NCBI GenBank assembly: GCA_947627085.1
Contig: CANQUO010000075.1
Location: 1-9,338 of the forward strand
Origin: an uncultured Oscillospiraceae bacterium
Lineage (GTDB): Bacteria; Bacillota; Clostridia; Oscillospirales; Oscillospiraceae
Direction of reading: 5' to 3'
Length of the DNA: 9,338 nt
Shown: positions 1-5,557 of the stretch, piece by piece
Position numbering within the stretch: position 1 is the first letter of the stretch
Layout of the letters: the number at the start of each line of letters is the position of its first letter
The notes under the pieces: model-generated
The model's database searches: none
Told to the model about the DNA's origin: nothing
Seen by the model: the letters and a program-made list of their open reading frames with translations, nothing else
Position numbers and translations under genes: made by a program

Positions 1-498
1 CAGACCATAAGGGAGTACAAGGGCACTCTGGCGGGACGGAAGCTTGCCTTCATCGGCGACGGGAACAACATGGCAAGCTCCCTCATCGTCGGCGGCATAA
101 AGACCGGCATGAGCGTGGCCATCGGGTGCCCCAAGGGGTATCTCCCGGACGCGGACATCATAAAGTGGGCCAAGGAGAACGGGGACCTGACCATCACCGA
201 GGACATCCACGAGGCCGCCCGGGACGCGGACGCCGTCTACACCGACGTGTGGGCCTCCATGGGTATGGAGGAGGAGGCGGAGAAGCGCCGCCGGGACTTC
301 GCCGGGTACTGCGTTGACATGGAGCTCATGTCCGTGGCGAAGCCCGACGCCATCGTCCTCCACTGCCTGCCGGCCCACCGTGGCGAGGAGATAACCGACG
401 AGGTTATAGAGAAGTACGCCGCCTCCATCTTCGACGAGGCCGAAAACCGCCTCCACGCCCAGAAGGCCGTGCTTGTCCGGGTGATGGAGAATAAATAA
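1..498 (+). CDS. argF: Ornithine carbamoyltransferase, C-terminal part (5' end outside window)
   Basis: This cytoplasmic enzyme joins carbamoyl phosphate to ornithine to give citrulline, a step of arginine synthesis. The frame is open from the first base, so the N-terminal carbamoyl-phosphate domain lies upstream of the window; about 165 residues remain. What is visible is the ornithine-binding domain: FIGDGNNMASS near its start, DVWASMGMEEE (the SMG loop that closes over ornithine) and HCLPAHRG, the active-site HCLP motif of the family. The protein ends in VRVMENK at a TAA at 496-498. These motifs separate it from aspartate carbamoyltransferase. A catabolic (arcB-type) role cannot be excluded because the upstream genes are not visible. 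An inverted repeat lies directly downstream, then the HicAB promoter. Confidence 0.95.
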   Translation, partial: QTIREYKGTLAGRKLAFIGDGNNMASSLIVGGIKTGMSVAIGCPKGYLPDADIIKWAKENGDLTITEDIHEAARDADAVYTDVWASMGMEEEAEKRRRDFAGYCVDMELMSVAKPDAIVLHCLPAHRGEEITDEVIEKYAASIFDEAENRLHAQKAVLVRVMENK

Positions 499-515
499 GG
501 GAATAGAGTTCATCA

Positions 516-547
516 AAGGAGGGAGAATAAATTTATTCCCCCTCCTT
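516..547 (+). terminator. Near-perfect inverted repeat after argF, possible terminator
   Basis: Arms 516-531 and 532-547 pair at 15 of 16 positions (one A-C mismatch, 524 with 539); the innermost A/T pairs would open as the loop. The stem is strong but no U-run follows directly; the next T5 is at 556-560. Its right arm ends in the first two bases of the TTGACA box of the hicA promoter (546-551). It may end argF transcription or be part of the hicAB control region. Confidence 0.4.
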
Positions 548-574
548 GACACATATTTTTATATGTGTTAATAT
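546..574 (+). promoter_or_regulatory. hicAB promoter with operator-like inverted repeat in the spacer
   Basis: A consensus -35 box TTGACA (546-551) is followed after exactly 17 bp by TAATAT (569-574). A second -10-like TATAAT at 575-580 has poor spacing. The spacer and part of the -35 box hold a perfect 8-bp inverted repeat, ACACATAT (549-556) and ATATGTGT (561-568), separated by TTTT. HicB antitoxins with DNA-binding C-termini repress their own operons, so this palindrome is the natural operator candidate. Its position would block RNA polymerase when bound. Confidence 0.75.
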
Positions 575-599
575 TATAATTATATAGAGGGGCGAGGGG

Positions 600-797
600 A
601 TGAAGAGCTGGTCGTCGAGAGAGATAATCAGGGCGCTTACCGAAGACGGGTGGTATGAGATCGCGTGCGTTGGGGACCACCACCAATTCAAGCACCCGAC
701 AAAGCCGGGAAAGGTGACGGTCACCCACCCGGTGAAGGACGTTCCAAAAAGGACGGTAAAGAGTATAGGACAACAGGCGGGAATCAGCTTTGACTGA
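600..797 (+). CDS. hicA: HicA-family mRNA interferase toxin
   Basis: A small (65-residue) double-stranded-RNA-binding-fold toxin of the HicA (YcfA-like) family, which cleaves mRNA and stops translation until neutralised by HicB. The family signature is clear: GDHHQFKHP at residues 25-33, containing the catalytic histidine (H27 by the usual G-S/D-H pattern), then a basic strand KVTVTHP and the C-terminal helix DVPKRTVKSIGQQAGI. The length is normal for the family. A purine-rich GAGGGG-type ribosome binding site lies just before ATG 600. The gene precedes hicB by 18 nt, the usual toxin-first order of hicAB operons, and is driven by the promoter at 546-574. It is intact, with no missing key residue. 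Confidence 0.92.
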   Translation: MKSWSSREIIRALTEDGWYEIACVGDHHQFKHPTKPGKVTVTHPVKDVPKRTVKSIGQQAGISFD

Positions 798-815
798 TGT
801 ATGCGGGAGGTAAAT

Positions 816-1217
816 ATGAAAAGGGATTATTACACATACCCCGCCATATTCTATTATGACGAGGACGGGATAAGCATCGAGTTTCCGGACCTGCCGGGGT
901 GCTGTCCATGTGGGAAAACGGAGGATGAGGCCTTCAAAAACGCTACGGAGGCGCTGGGGGTGCATCTTTTCGGCATGGAGCTGGACGGGGACGAGATACC
1001 CGCGCCCACGCCGTACCGGGATATCCACCCGGAGGACGGCGGCGTGGTCACAACGGTTCGGGTCTATATGCCATCCATACGTTTAGCGAAGGTGAACCGC
1101 TCCGTGACCCGCACCATCACCCTTCCGGCGTGGCTCAACGCGGCGGCGATGGAGAGGAACGTAAACTTCTCCCAGGTCCTTCAGGACGCGCTGAAGCAAC
1201 AGCTTCATCTGCAATAA
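816..1217 (+). CDS. hicB: HicB-family antitoxin with C-terminal ribbon-helix-helix-like domain
   Basis: Antitoxin that binds and inhibits HicA and probably represses the operon. Residues 1-55 are the HicB partial RNase-H fold, with YPAIFYYDEDGISIEFPDLPGC and TEDEAFKNATEALGVHL in the family order. Residues 93-130 (NRSVTRTITLPAWLNAAA onward to FSQVLQDALKQQL) look like a ribbon-helix-helix DNA-binding domain. The start is taken at ATG 816: GGGAGG at 805-810 lies 5 nt before it, whereas ATG 801, which would add five residues, lies upstream of that site and has no site of its own. The product is 133 residues. The likely operator is the inverted repeat at 549-568. Confidence 0.93.
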   Translation: MKRDYYTYPAIFYYDEDGISIEFPDLPGCCPCGKTEDEAFKNATEALGVHLFGMELDGDEIPAPTPYRDIHPEDGGVVTTVRVYMPSIRLAKVNRSVTRTITLPAWLNAAAMERNVNFSQVLQDALKQQLHLQ

Positions 1218-1246
1218 ACAAAGGCGATAACCAAATAAAACAGTAA

Positions 1247-1287
1247 AAGGAGCTGTGAAATGTCCCGAGGGTTTTTCACAGCTCCTT
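1247..1287 (-). terminator. Intrinsic terminator between convergent hicB and nth
   Basis: Perfect 14-bp inverted repeat, arms 1247-1260 and 1274-1287, with a 13-nt loop. Read on the minus strand the stem is followed by TTTTACTGTTTTATTT, a usable U-rich tract, so it should end nth transcription. On the plus strand no T-run follows, so it would be a weaker stop for hicAB. Confidence 0.8.
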
Positions 1288-1316
1288 GCATGTTTGCTAC
1301 TTTTCCGGCGGGAAGA

Positions 1317-1952
1317 TCAGCCCTCCCCGGCGGCGTAGCGGCACAGGTCACGGAGAACGCATTTTTCGCACTGGGGGCGGCGGGCCACGCAGACGGCGCG
1401 GCCGTGGAGGACCATGCGATGGCAAAAGTCGTTTGACTTCTCCGGCGGGAGGATGGCCCGGAGGATGGGCTCGATTTTCGCCGGGTCCTTCGTGTCCACA
1501 TAGCCCAAAAGGTTCGTTATCCGTATGCAGTGGGTGTCCACCACCACGGAGCCCGGGATATTATATACATCCCCCAAAATGAGATTGGCGCTTTTTCGCC
1601 CCACCCCGGGGAGCCTCAAGAGGTCCTCCATGTTGTCCGGGACCCTTCCGCTAAACTCAGCCTCGATCATTATGGCGGCGTTCACTATGTCCCGGGCCTT
1701 CCCGTGGTAAAAGCCGCAGGAGCGTATGTAATTTTCCACGTCCTCGATATTCGCCTCGGCCATATCGTGTACCGTGGGGTAGCGCTCAAATAGGGCGGGG
1801 GTGACTTGGTTTACACGCTCGTCGGTGCACTGGGCGGCAAGGCGCACGCTGACTAAGAGGTGATAGGCGTCGTCGTAATCCAAGGTGCACTCGGCTAAGG
1901 GGTATTCCCTTTCAAGTCTCGCGACTATCTCGTCAGAGGTGGCTCTGTCCAT
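1317..1952 (-). CDS. nth: Endonuclease III (base-excision DNA glycosylase / AP lyase)
   Basis: Bifunctional DNA glycosylase and AP lyase that removes oxidised pyrimidines and nicks abasic sites in base excision repair. The 211 residues match the usual family length. The helix-hairpin-helix LPGVGRKSANLILG spans residues 114-127 and holds the catalytic lysine K120; the catalytic aspartate is D139 in VVVDTHCIR. The C-terminal [4Fe-4S] loop has the classic Cys spacing C188-x6-C195-x2-C198-x5-C204. Residues 34-47 (VSVRLAAQCTDERV) match the conserved early helix seen in clostridial homologues. ATG 1952 is the first start; a modest AAAGG lies 10 nt upstream on the minus strand. It diverges from the exonuclease/rarA operon and appears to share a promoter core with it. 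Confidence 0.97.
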   Translation of the reverse strand: MDRATSDEIVARLEREYPLAECTLDYDDAYHLLVSVRLAAQCTDERVNQVTPALFERYPTVHDMAEANIEDVENYIRSCGFYHGKARDIVNAAIMIEAEFSGRVPDNMEDLLRLPGVGRKSANLILGDVYNIPGSVVVDTHCIRITNLLGYVDTKDPAKIEPILRAILPPEKSNDFCHRMVLHGRAVCVARRPQCEKCVLRDLCRYAAGEG

Positions 1953-1980
1953 TTATTCACGACCTTTTTCGCTTTTTTTC

Positions 1981-2036
1981 ACATTATAACACTGTTCCCG
2001 GCCACTTGCAACAGCGCGTGTACGGTGATATAATGT
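1981..2036. promoter_or_regulatory. Mirror-symmetric divergent promoter for nth and the exonuclease operon
   Basis: Plus strand: TTGCAA (2006-2011), 17-bp spacer, extended -10 TGATATAAT (2026-2034). Minus strand: the same TTGCAA, which is its own reverse complement, a 17-bp spacer, and extended -10 TGTTATAAT (complement of 1983-1991). The outer 12 bases, 1981-1992 and 2025-2036, are inverted copies at 11 of 12 positions, and the axis is exactly the centre of TTGCAA. Expected starts are near 2041 (plus) and 1976 (minus), just upstream of both genes. Confidence 0.8.
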
Positions 2037-2068
2037 AAAAAAGACGGAAAAAGAGAGAGGGTGGGGGT

Positions 2069-2623
2069 ACGGACAGATTTGTGGTCTTCGACGTGGAGAC
2101 GCCGAATTTCAAAAATGACCGCATGAGCGCCATCGGCGTTTCGGTGGTGGAGGACGGGCATATAGTCTGGGACTACGACACCCTCATTAACCCGGAGGCC
2201 CGGTTCGACAGGTTCAACATAGCCCTCACCGGCATAACCCCCGCCGCGGCGGCGGAGGCCCCAACCTTCCCGGAGGTGTGGCGGGAGCTCCGGCCCGTAT
2301 TTGACGGCGGCGTGCTCATCGCCCACAACGCCCCCTTCGACATGGGCGTGCTGGCAAAATGTCTGGGGCACTACGGCATATTCTGGCGCCACTCCGCGCC
2401 CTACGCCTGCACCTGCCAGATGGCGAGGCGCTGTTACCCCTTCCTGCCCAACAAAAAGCTGGATACGCTGTGCGACTATCTTGACATAGCCCTTGACCAC
2501 CACCGGGCCGGGAGCGACGCCCGGGCCGCGGCGATGATACTTATAGACGAGCTTGCCCACGGCATGAGCATCGGGGATTTCAAGCGCGAATACTACCTCC
2601 CGCCAGCGGGAGAGCCCATGTGA
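2069..2623 (+). CDS. DEDDh-family 3'-5' exonuclease (DnaQ/epsilon-like), uncertain start codon
   Basis: Predicted 3'-5' exonuclease with the RNase-H-like fold of DNA polymerase proofreading subunits. Numbering from GTG 2081, the metal ligands are D4 and E6 (VFDVETPN), D87 (LIAHNAPFDMGVL) and the H141/D146 pair (HHRAGSD), so all five DEDDh residues are present. The single domain of about 180 residues suggests a stand-alone repair or RNA-processing exonuclease; the substrate is not deducible. The only standard in-frame start is GTG 2081, but it cuts the first beta strand short, and no ribosome site is close. ACG 2069 lies 8 nt after GAGAGAGG (2053-2060) and would give TDRFVVFDVET, a full strand. 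I annotate from 2069 as a hypothesis; the minimum is 2081. The gene leads directly into rarA, 11 nt downstream. Confidence 0.85.
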   Translation, partial: TDRFVVFDVETPNFKNDRMSAIGVSVVEDGHIVWDYDTLINPEARFDRFNIALTGITPAAAAEAPTFPEVWRELRPVFDGGVLIAHNAPFDMGVLAKCLGHYGIFWRHSAPYACTCQMARRCYPFLPNKKLDTLCDYLDIALDHHRAGSDARAAAMILIDELAHGMSIGDFKREYYLPPAGEPM

Positions 2624-2634
2624 GGTGAGATATC

Positions 2635-3909
2635 ATGTATAGACCCCTGGCCGACGAGATACGCCCACAGACATTGGACGAGGTCTACGGACAACAGCAC
2701 ATATTGGGAGAGGACGGGCTTCTGCGCCGGATAATCAAATCCGGGCAGATACCGAACATGATATTTTACGGCCCCTCCGGCTCCGGCAAGACCACGGTGG
2801 CCAATATAATCGCCCGGGAGACAAAGCGGGAGCTTCGCCGCCTCAACGCCACCACCGCTTCCTTGCAGGACATAAAGGACATAATAGCGGAGCTTGACAC
2901 CTTCCTTGTGCCAAACGGGGTGCTACTTTATCTCGACGAGATACAGTACTTTAACAAAAAGCAGCAGCAGAGCCTTCTGGAGTTTATCGAGAACGGAAAG
3001 ATAACCCTCATCGCCTCCACTACGGAAAACCCGTATTTTTACGTCTATAACGCGGTCCTCAGCCGCTCCACCATATTTGAGTTCAAGGAGCTGACCGCCG
3101 GGGACGTCCTTCAGGCGGTGAAGCGGGCGTCGAAAATAGCCTCGGAGCGCTTTGGGGAGGCGGACATGGAGGAGGGGGTCTTGGAGCACATCGCCGCCTC
3201 CTCCGGCGGGGACGTGAGAAAGAGTGTCAACGCCGTGGAGCTTCTCTTCACCGCGGCGGCGAGAGGCGAGGACGGAAAGCTGAAAATAACCCTCGCCGAC
3301 GCGAAAATAGCCGCGCAGAAGAACAGCCTCCGCTACGATAGGGACGGGGACCAGCACTTCGACGCGGTGAGCGCCCTCATGAAGTCCCTCCGGGGCTCCG
3401 ACGTGGACGCAGCGTTGCACTACCTCGCCCGGGCCCTGGAGGCCGGGGATATGGCGGGGGCCTGCAGAAGGATACTTTGCTCGGCCAGCGAGGACATCGG
3501 CATGGCCTACCCCCAGGCCGCGGCAATAGTCAAGGCCTGCGTGGACTCGGCACTCCAGCTCGGTATGCCGGAGGCGAAGCTGCCTCTCGCCCAGGCGGTG
3601 ATACTCCTGGCCACGGCGCCAAAGTCCAATTCCGTGGTCATGGCCATCGACCGGGCCTTCGCCGACGTGAAGGCCGGCAAGGCCGGGCCAATACCCCGGG
3701 AGCTCCAGAACGTCCACGCCGACGGCGCGGGCTTTGAGCGGGAGCAGGGGTATCTCTACCCCCACGACTTCCCGGGCCACTGGGTGCGCCAGCAGTATCT
3801 GCCGGACAACATAAAGGACGCCAGATATTACGAGTACGGCGATAACAAGACCGAGCAGGCGGCGAAAAAATACTGGGAGCTCATAAAGGGGGAGAACGAT
3901 GGACGTTAA
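2635..3909 (+). CDS. rarA: Replication-associated recombination protein A (RarA/MgsA AAA+ ATPase)
   Basis: Clamp-loader-like AAA+ ATPase that acts at stalled or damaged replication forks in the cytoplasm. Walker A is GPSGSGKT at residues 46-53, Walker B LLYLDE at 97-102, sensor 1 STTEN at 128-132, and the arginine finger is probably R144 in LSRSTIF. After the lid helices comes the MgsA tetramerisation and C-terminal region, with PRELQNVHADG and the diagnostic YLYPHDFPGHWVRQQYLPD. Length 424 matches bacterial RarA. The GAGGTGA ribosome site (2622-2628) overlaps the stop of the exonuclease gene, so the two are coupled in one operon. The 3' end overlaps the DUF951 gene by 11 bp. Confidence 0.96.
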   Translation: MYRPLADEIRPQTLDEVYGQQHILGEDGLLRRIIKSGQIPNMIFYGPSGSGKTTVANIIARETKRELRRLNATTASLQDIKDIIAELDTFLVPNGVLLYLDEIQYFNKKQQQSLLEFIENGKITLIASTTENPYFYVYNAVLSRSTIFEFKELTAGDVLQAVKRASKIASERFGEADMEEGVLEHIAASSGGDVRKSVNAVELLFTAAARGEDGKLKITLADAKIAAQKNSLRYDRDGDQHFDAVSALMKSLRGSDVDAALHYLARALEAGDMAGACRRILCSASEDIGMAYPQAAAIVKACVDSALQLGMPEAKLPLAQAVILLATAPKSNSVVMAIDRAFADVKAGKAGPIPRELQNVHADGAGFEREQGYLYPHDFPGHWVRQQYLPDNIKDARYYEYGDNKTEQAAKKYWELIKGENDGR

Positions 3910-4084
3910 GGTCGGCGACGTGGTCACCATGAAAAAGCCCCACCCCTGCGGAAGCACGCAGTGGCAGGTCACGAGAATCGGCGCGGATTTCAAGCTCCGC
4001 TGCCTCGGCTGTGGCCGCGAGATCATGACCCCCCGCAGTAAGGCGGAGAAGGGGATAAAGAAGATAACGAGAGCGGGGGAATAA
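3899..4084 (+). CDS. DUF951 family protein
   Basis: A 61-residue cytoplasmic protein of the DUF951 family, common in Firmicutes and without an established function. The family features are KVGDVVTMKKPHPCG, GADFKLRCLGCG and the basic end PRSKAEKGIKKI. Residues H15/C17 and C35/C38 are placed like a small metal-binding knuckle, but metal binding is inference. ATG 3899 overlaps the last 11 bases of rarA and has GGGGGAG (3888-3894) just before it, so translation is probably coupled to rarA. No terminator is visible between it and the next promoter. Confidence 0.9.
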   Translation: MDVKVGDVVTMKKPHPCGSTQWQVTRIGADFKLRCLGCGREIMTPRSKAEKGIKKITRAGE

Positions 4085-4125
4085 TCTATATTTATATTGA
4101 CAAAGATATAGATAAATACTATAAT
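4084..4125 (+). promoter_or_regulatory. Consensus promoter of the Phd/RelE module with flanking inverted repeat
   Basis: TTGACA (4097-4102) and TATAAT (4120-4125) are both perfect and 17 bp apart. A perfect 8-bp inverted repeat, ATCTATAT (4084-4091) and ATATAGAT (4106-4113), brackets the -35 box. This is a reasonable operator for autorepression by the Phd/YefM antitoxin. The region is much richer in A/T than the genes on either side. Confidence 0.8.
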
Positions 4126-4143
4126 ATATTTGGAGGTGATAAT

Positions 4144-4461
4144 ATGGACGCTGTTACTGTCGCTATGAAAAGCTTTGTTTCCATATCCGACTTCAACAAG
4201 GGGATGGCCGGGAATATATTTGAGTCCGTCAGGAAAACGGGGCCTAAGATAGTCTTAAAGCACAACGAGCCCGAGTGCGTGCTCCTGTCCCCGGAGGATT
4301 ACGAGACGCTCATTGACCGCATTGAGGACGCGGAGGACTACGCCCTGGCTGTGAAGCGCCTGAGCTCCGGCAGTAAGCCAATATCCTGGGAGAAAATGCT
4401 GGAAATGACTGGCATCACTGAGGAGGAAATCGAAGCGGCGGAGGACGACGAAATTGAGTAA
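4144..4461 (+). CDS. Phd/YefM-family type II antitoxin
   Basis: Antitoxin of 105 residues. The N-terminal 60 residues follow the Phd/YefM DNA-binding fold: FVSISDFNKGMAGNIFESVR, then KIVLKHNEPECVLLSPEDYETL, with the characteristic 'write over' strand and the ED-Y motif. The C-terminal part (residues 61-105), rich in acidic residues and ending EEIEAAEDDEIE, is typical of the flexible segment that wraps the toxin. GGAGGT (4132-4137) lies 6 nt before ATG 4144. The toxin gene starts 8 bp before its stop. By family precedent it binds the toxin and represses the operon, perhaps at the inverted repeat 4084-4113. Confidence 0.88.
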   Translation: MDAVTVAMKSFVSISDFNKGMAGNIFESVRKTGPKIVLKHNEPECVLLSPEDYETLIDRIEDAEDYALAVKRLSSGSKPISWEKMLEMTGITEEEIEAAEDDEIE

Positions 4462-4786
4462 TTGGGATATTATTTACCTCACAGAGGTGTACGAAGATAT
4501 ATCCAAGCTTGATAAAAGTGTCAAGGAAGTCGTCTATAAGGCGCTGAAAAAAGTCAGCCAAAACCCGCTTCCGGACTTTGAGGGCGGATACGGAAAGCCG
4601 CTGGCCAACCAAAACGGCAGAGAGCTGGCGGGCTTTCTCAAAATAAAGCTCAAAAAGTCCGGCGTGCGCGTCGTCTACAAGCTCCAGCGCACCGAGACGG
4701 AGATGCTCGTTGTGGTCGTCGGTATGCGGGAGGACTCCGAGGTCTACCGCGAGGCCCTGAAAAGAAAGCTCAAGTACGGGCTGTGA
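4454..4786 (+). CDS. RelE/ParE-superfamily type II toxin
   Basis: Toxin of 110 residues, fold of RelE mRNA interferases and ParE gyrase poisons. Family features are the N-terminal strand WDIIYLTEVYEDISKLDK, the helical segment to residue 38, GKPL at 47-50, and the basic core LAGFLKIKLKKSGVRVVYKLQ (59-79) followed by MLVVVVGMREDSEVYREAL. The basic strands and the late arginine favour an mRNA-cleaving RelE type, but this is not certain. The start is TTG 4454, inside the end of the antitoxin gene (8-bp overlap), with GGAGG at 4440-4444. A rare start and overlap should keep toxin synthesis coupled to, and below, antitoxin synthesis. Confidence 0.88.
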   Translation: MSNWDIIYLTEVYEDISKLDKSVKEVVYKALKKVSQNPLPDFEGGYGKPLANQNGRELAGFLKIKLKKSGVRVVYKLQRTETEMLVVVVGMREDSEVYREALKRKLKYGL

Positions 4787-4803
4787 TTTTCTTGGGAGCG
4801 GGG

Positions 4804-4832
4804 TTGACAGGGAGATTTTGTGGGTATATAAT
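4804..4832 (+). promoter_or_regulatory. Promoter of the ECF S-component leader
   Basis: TTGACA (4804-4809), 17-bp spacer, TATAAT (4827-4832). The expected start near 4839 falls on the first base of the first leader hairpin, leaving an untranslated leader of about 150 nt. Confidence 0.82.
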
Positions 4833-4838
4833 GCTTTT

Positions 4839-4911
4839 GTCGGCTGAAGCCGGCGGGGAGCGGCAGAAGCCGCGAGGGCGTTTTATTCTTTGTTGATTTG
4901 TTATTGATATC
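4839..4911 (+). promoter_or_regulatory. Leader RNA with two tandem 20-nt hairpin units, unknown class
   Basis: Positions 4841-4860 and 4861-4880 are a direct tandem repeat with 15 of 20 bases identical. Each unit forms a short hairpin: GTCGGC-TGAA-GCCGGC (4839-4854) and GCGGC-AGAA-GCCGC (4860-4873), separated by GGGGA; each ends in a G-rich tail. A U-rich linker follows to the terminator. CCGGC (4850-4854) can pair with GCCGG (4941-4945) of the terminator's 3' arm. I do not recognise a known riboswitch class; the element may bind a ligand or a protein. Confidence 0.5.
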
Positions 4912-4916
4912 ATGAA

Positions 4917-4959
4917 GGTATCGGTACCCCCTGTAAGGGGGCCGGTGCCTTTTTCTTTT
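4917..4959 (+). terminator. Intrinsic terminator inside the leader (attenuator)
   Basis: Left arm GGTATCGG (4917-4924) plus CCCCC (4927-4931), loop TGTAA, right arm GGGGG (4937-4941) plus CCGGTGCC (4942-4949): 13 pairs (two G-U) with a 2-nt TA bulge, then TTTTTCTTTT (4950-4959). GATATC (4906-4911) can pair instead with GGTATC (4917-4922), which would break the base of this stem. A terminator between promoter and gene on the same strand points to regulated readthrough. Confidence 0.85.
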
Positions 4960-4987
4960 GGCATCGGGGAATAAGGAGGTAATTTTT

Positions 4988-5533
4988 ATGGAAAAGACAA
5001 AATCACCGCTGTATGTACGTAAATTGGTCTACTCGGCCCTGTTTCTGGCCCTGGCGATGGTACTCCCGTTTCTGACCGGGCAGATACCCGAGATCGGCGC
5101 GGCGCTGTCGCCGATGCACATCCCGGCCATACTGTGCGGCTTTATATGCGGCTGGCCCTGGGGGTTGGCGGTGGGGTTCATCTCGCCCATCATGCGCTCG
5201 CTTATTACCGGTATGCCGCCCATGATGCCAAAGGCCATAGGCATGGCCTTTGAGATCGCCACCTACGGGGCGGTGTCCGGGCTTTTATATAAGCTTTTGC
5301 CGAGAAAGCCCTGGAGCGTCTACGTCTCCCTCATTACCGCCATGATAGCCGGCAGGGCCGTTTGGGGCGTAGTCCGGTTCGCGTTGGCGGGCCTTCAGCA
5401 CTCGACCTTCCCCTTCTCCGCCTTTCTTGCCGGGGCGGTGCTTGATGCCGTGCCGGGGATAATTTTGCATATAGTGCTTATCCCCATAATCGTCATGGCG
5501 CTTGAAAAAGCGAAGCTGACCATAAACGACTGA
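4988..5533 (+). CDS. ECF transporter S component (substrate-binding membrane subunit), vitamin unknown
   Basis: A 181-residue membrane protein with about six hydrophobic segments (roughly 11-29, 43-66, 82-104, 111-134 and 143-171, two of these being double). It looks like the substrate-specific subunit of an energy-coupling-factor transporter, which captures a vitamin or similar micronutrient and works with a shared EcfA/EcfA'/EcfT module encoded elsewhere. ALFLA at 17-21 fits the AxxxA contact motif of such proteins. The stretch LPFLTGQIPEIG, SPMHIPAILCGFICGWPWG and GMPPMMPKAIGMAFEIATYG resembles a widespread unassigned clostridial S-component group. ATG 4988 has AAGGAGGT (4973-4980) 7 nt upstream; the longer open frame from 4958 starts inside the terminator U-run. 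Expression is probably set by the leader at 4839-4959. Confidence 0.87.
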   Translation: MEKTKSPLYVRKLVYSALFLALAMVLPFLTGQIPEIGAALSPMHIPAILCGFICGWPWGLAVGFISPIMRSLITGMPPMMPKAIGMAFEIATYGAVSGLLYKLLPRKPWSVYVSLITAMIAGRAVWGVVRFALAGLQHSTFPFSAFLAGAVLDAVPGIILHIVLIPIIVMALEKAKLTIND

Positions 5534-5557
5534 GGGGCCGAAAGCATGAATACTCAT

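Noticed and set aside
801..815. Earlier ATG for hicB at 801
   Set aside because: The GGGAGG ribosome site lies after this ATG and is correctly spaced for ATG 816.
513..1028. Minus-strand open frame across hicA/hicB
   Set aside because: It runs through both toxin and antitoxin genes and their promoter, and has no family signature.
2923..4026. Long minus-strand open frame (367 codons) opposite rarA
   Set aside because: It mirrors a clearly functional gene with all AAA+ motifs; its product has no recognisable motifs and follows from the codon bias of the GC-rich plus-strand gene.
4839..4873. Tandem hairpins as an ANTAR-protein or guanidine-II (mini-ykkC) site
   Set aside because: The loops read CUGAAG and CAGAAG, without the A1/G4 pattern of ANTAR hexaloops or the ACGR loops of guanidine-II.
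4841..4880. CRISPR-like repeat
   Set aside because: Only two imperfect adjacent 20-nt units with no spacers and no cas genes.
4912..4974. 20-codon leader-peptide frame overlapping the attenuator before the S component
   Set aside because: It has no ribosome binding site and no run of one regulatory amino acid, so classical peptide attenuation is unlikely.
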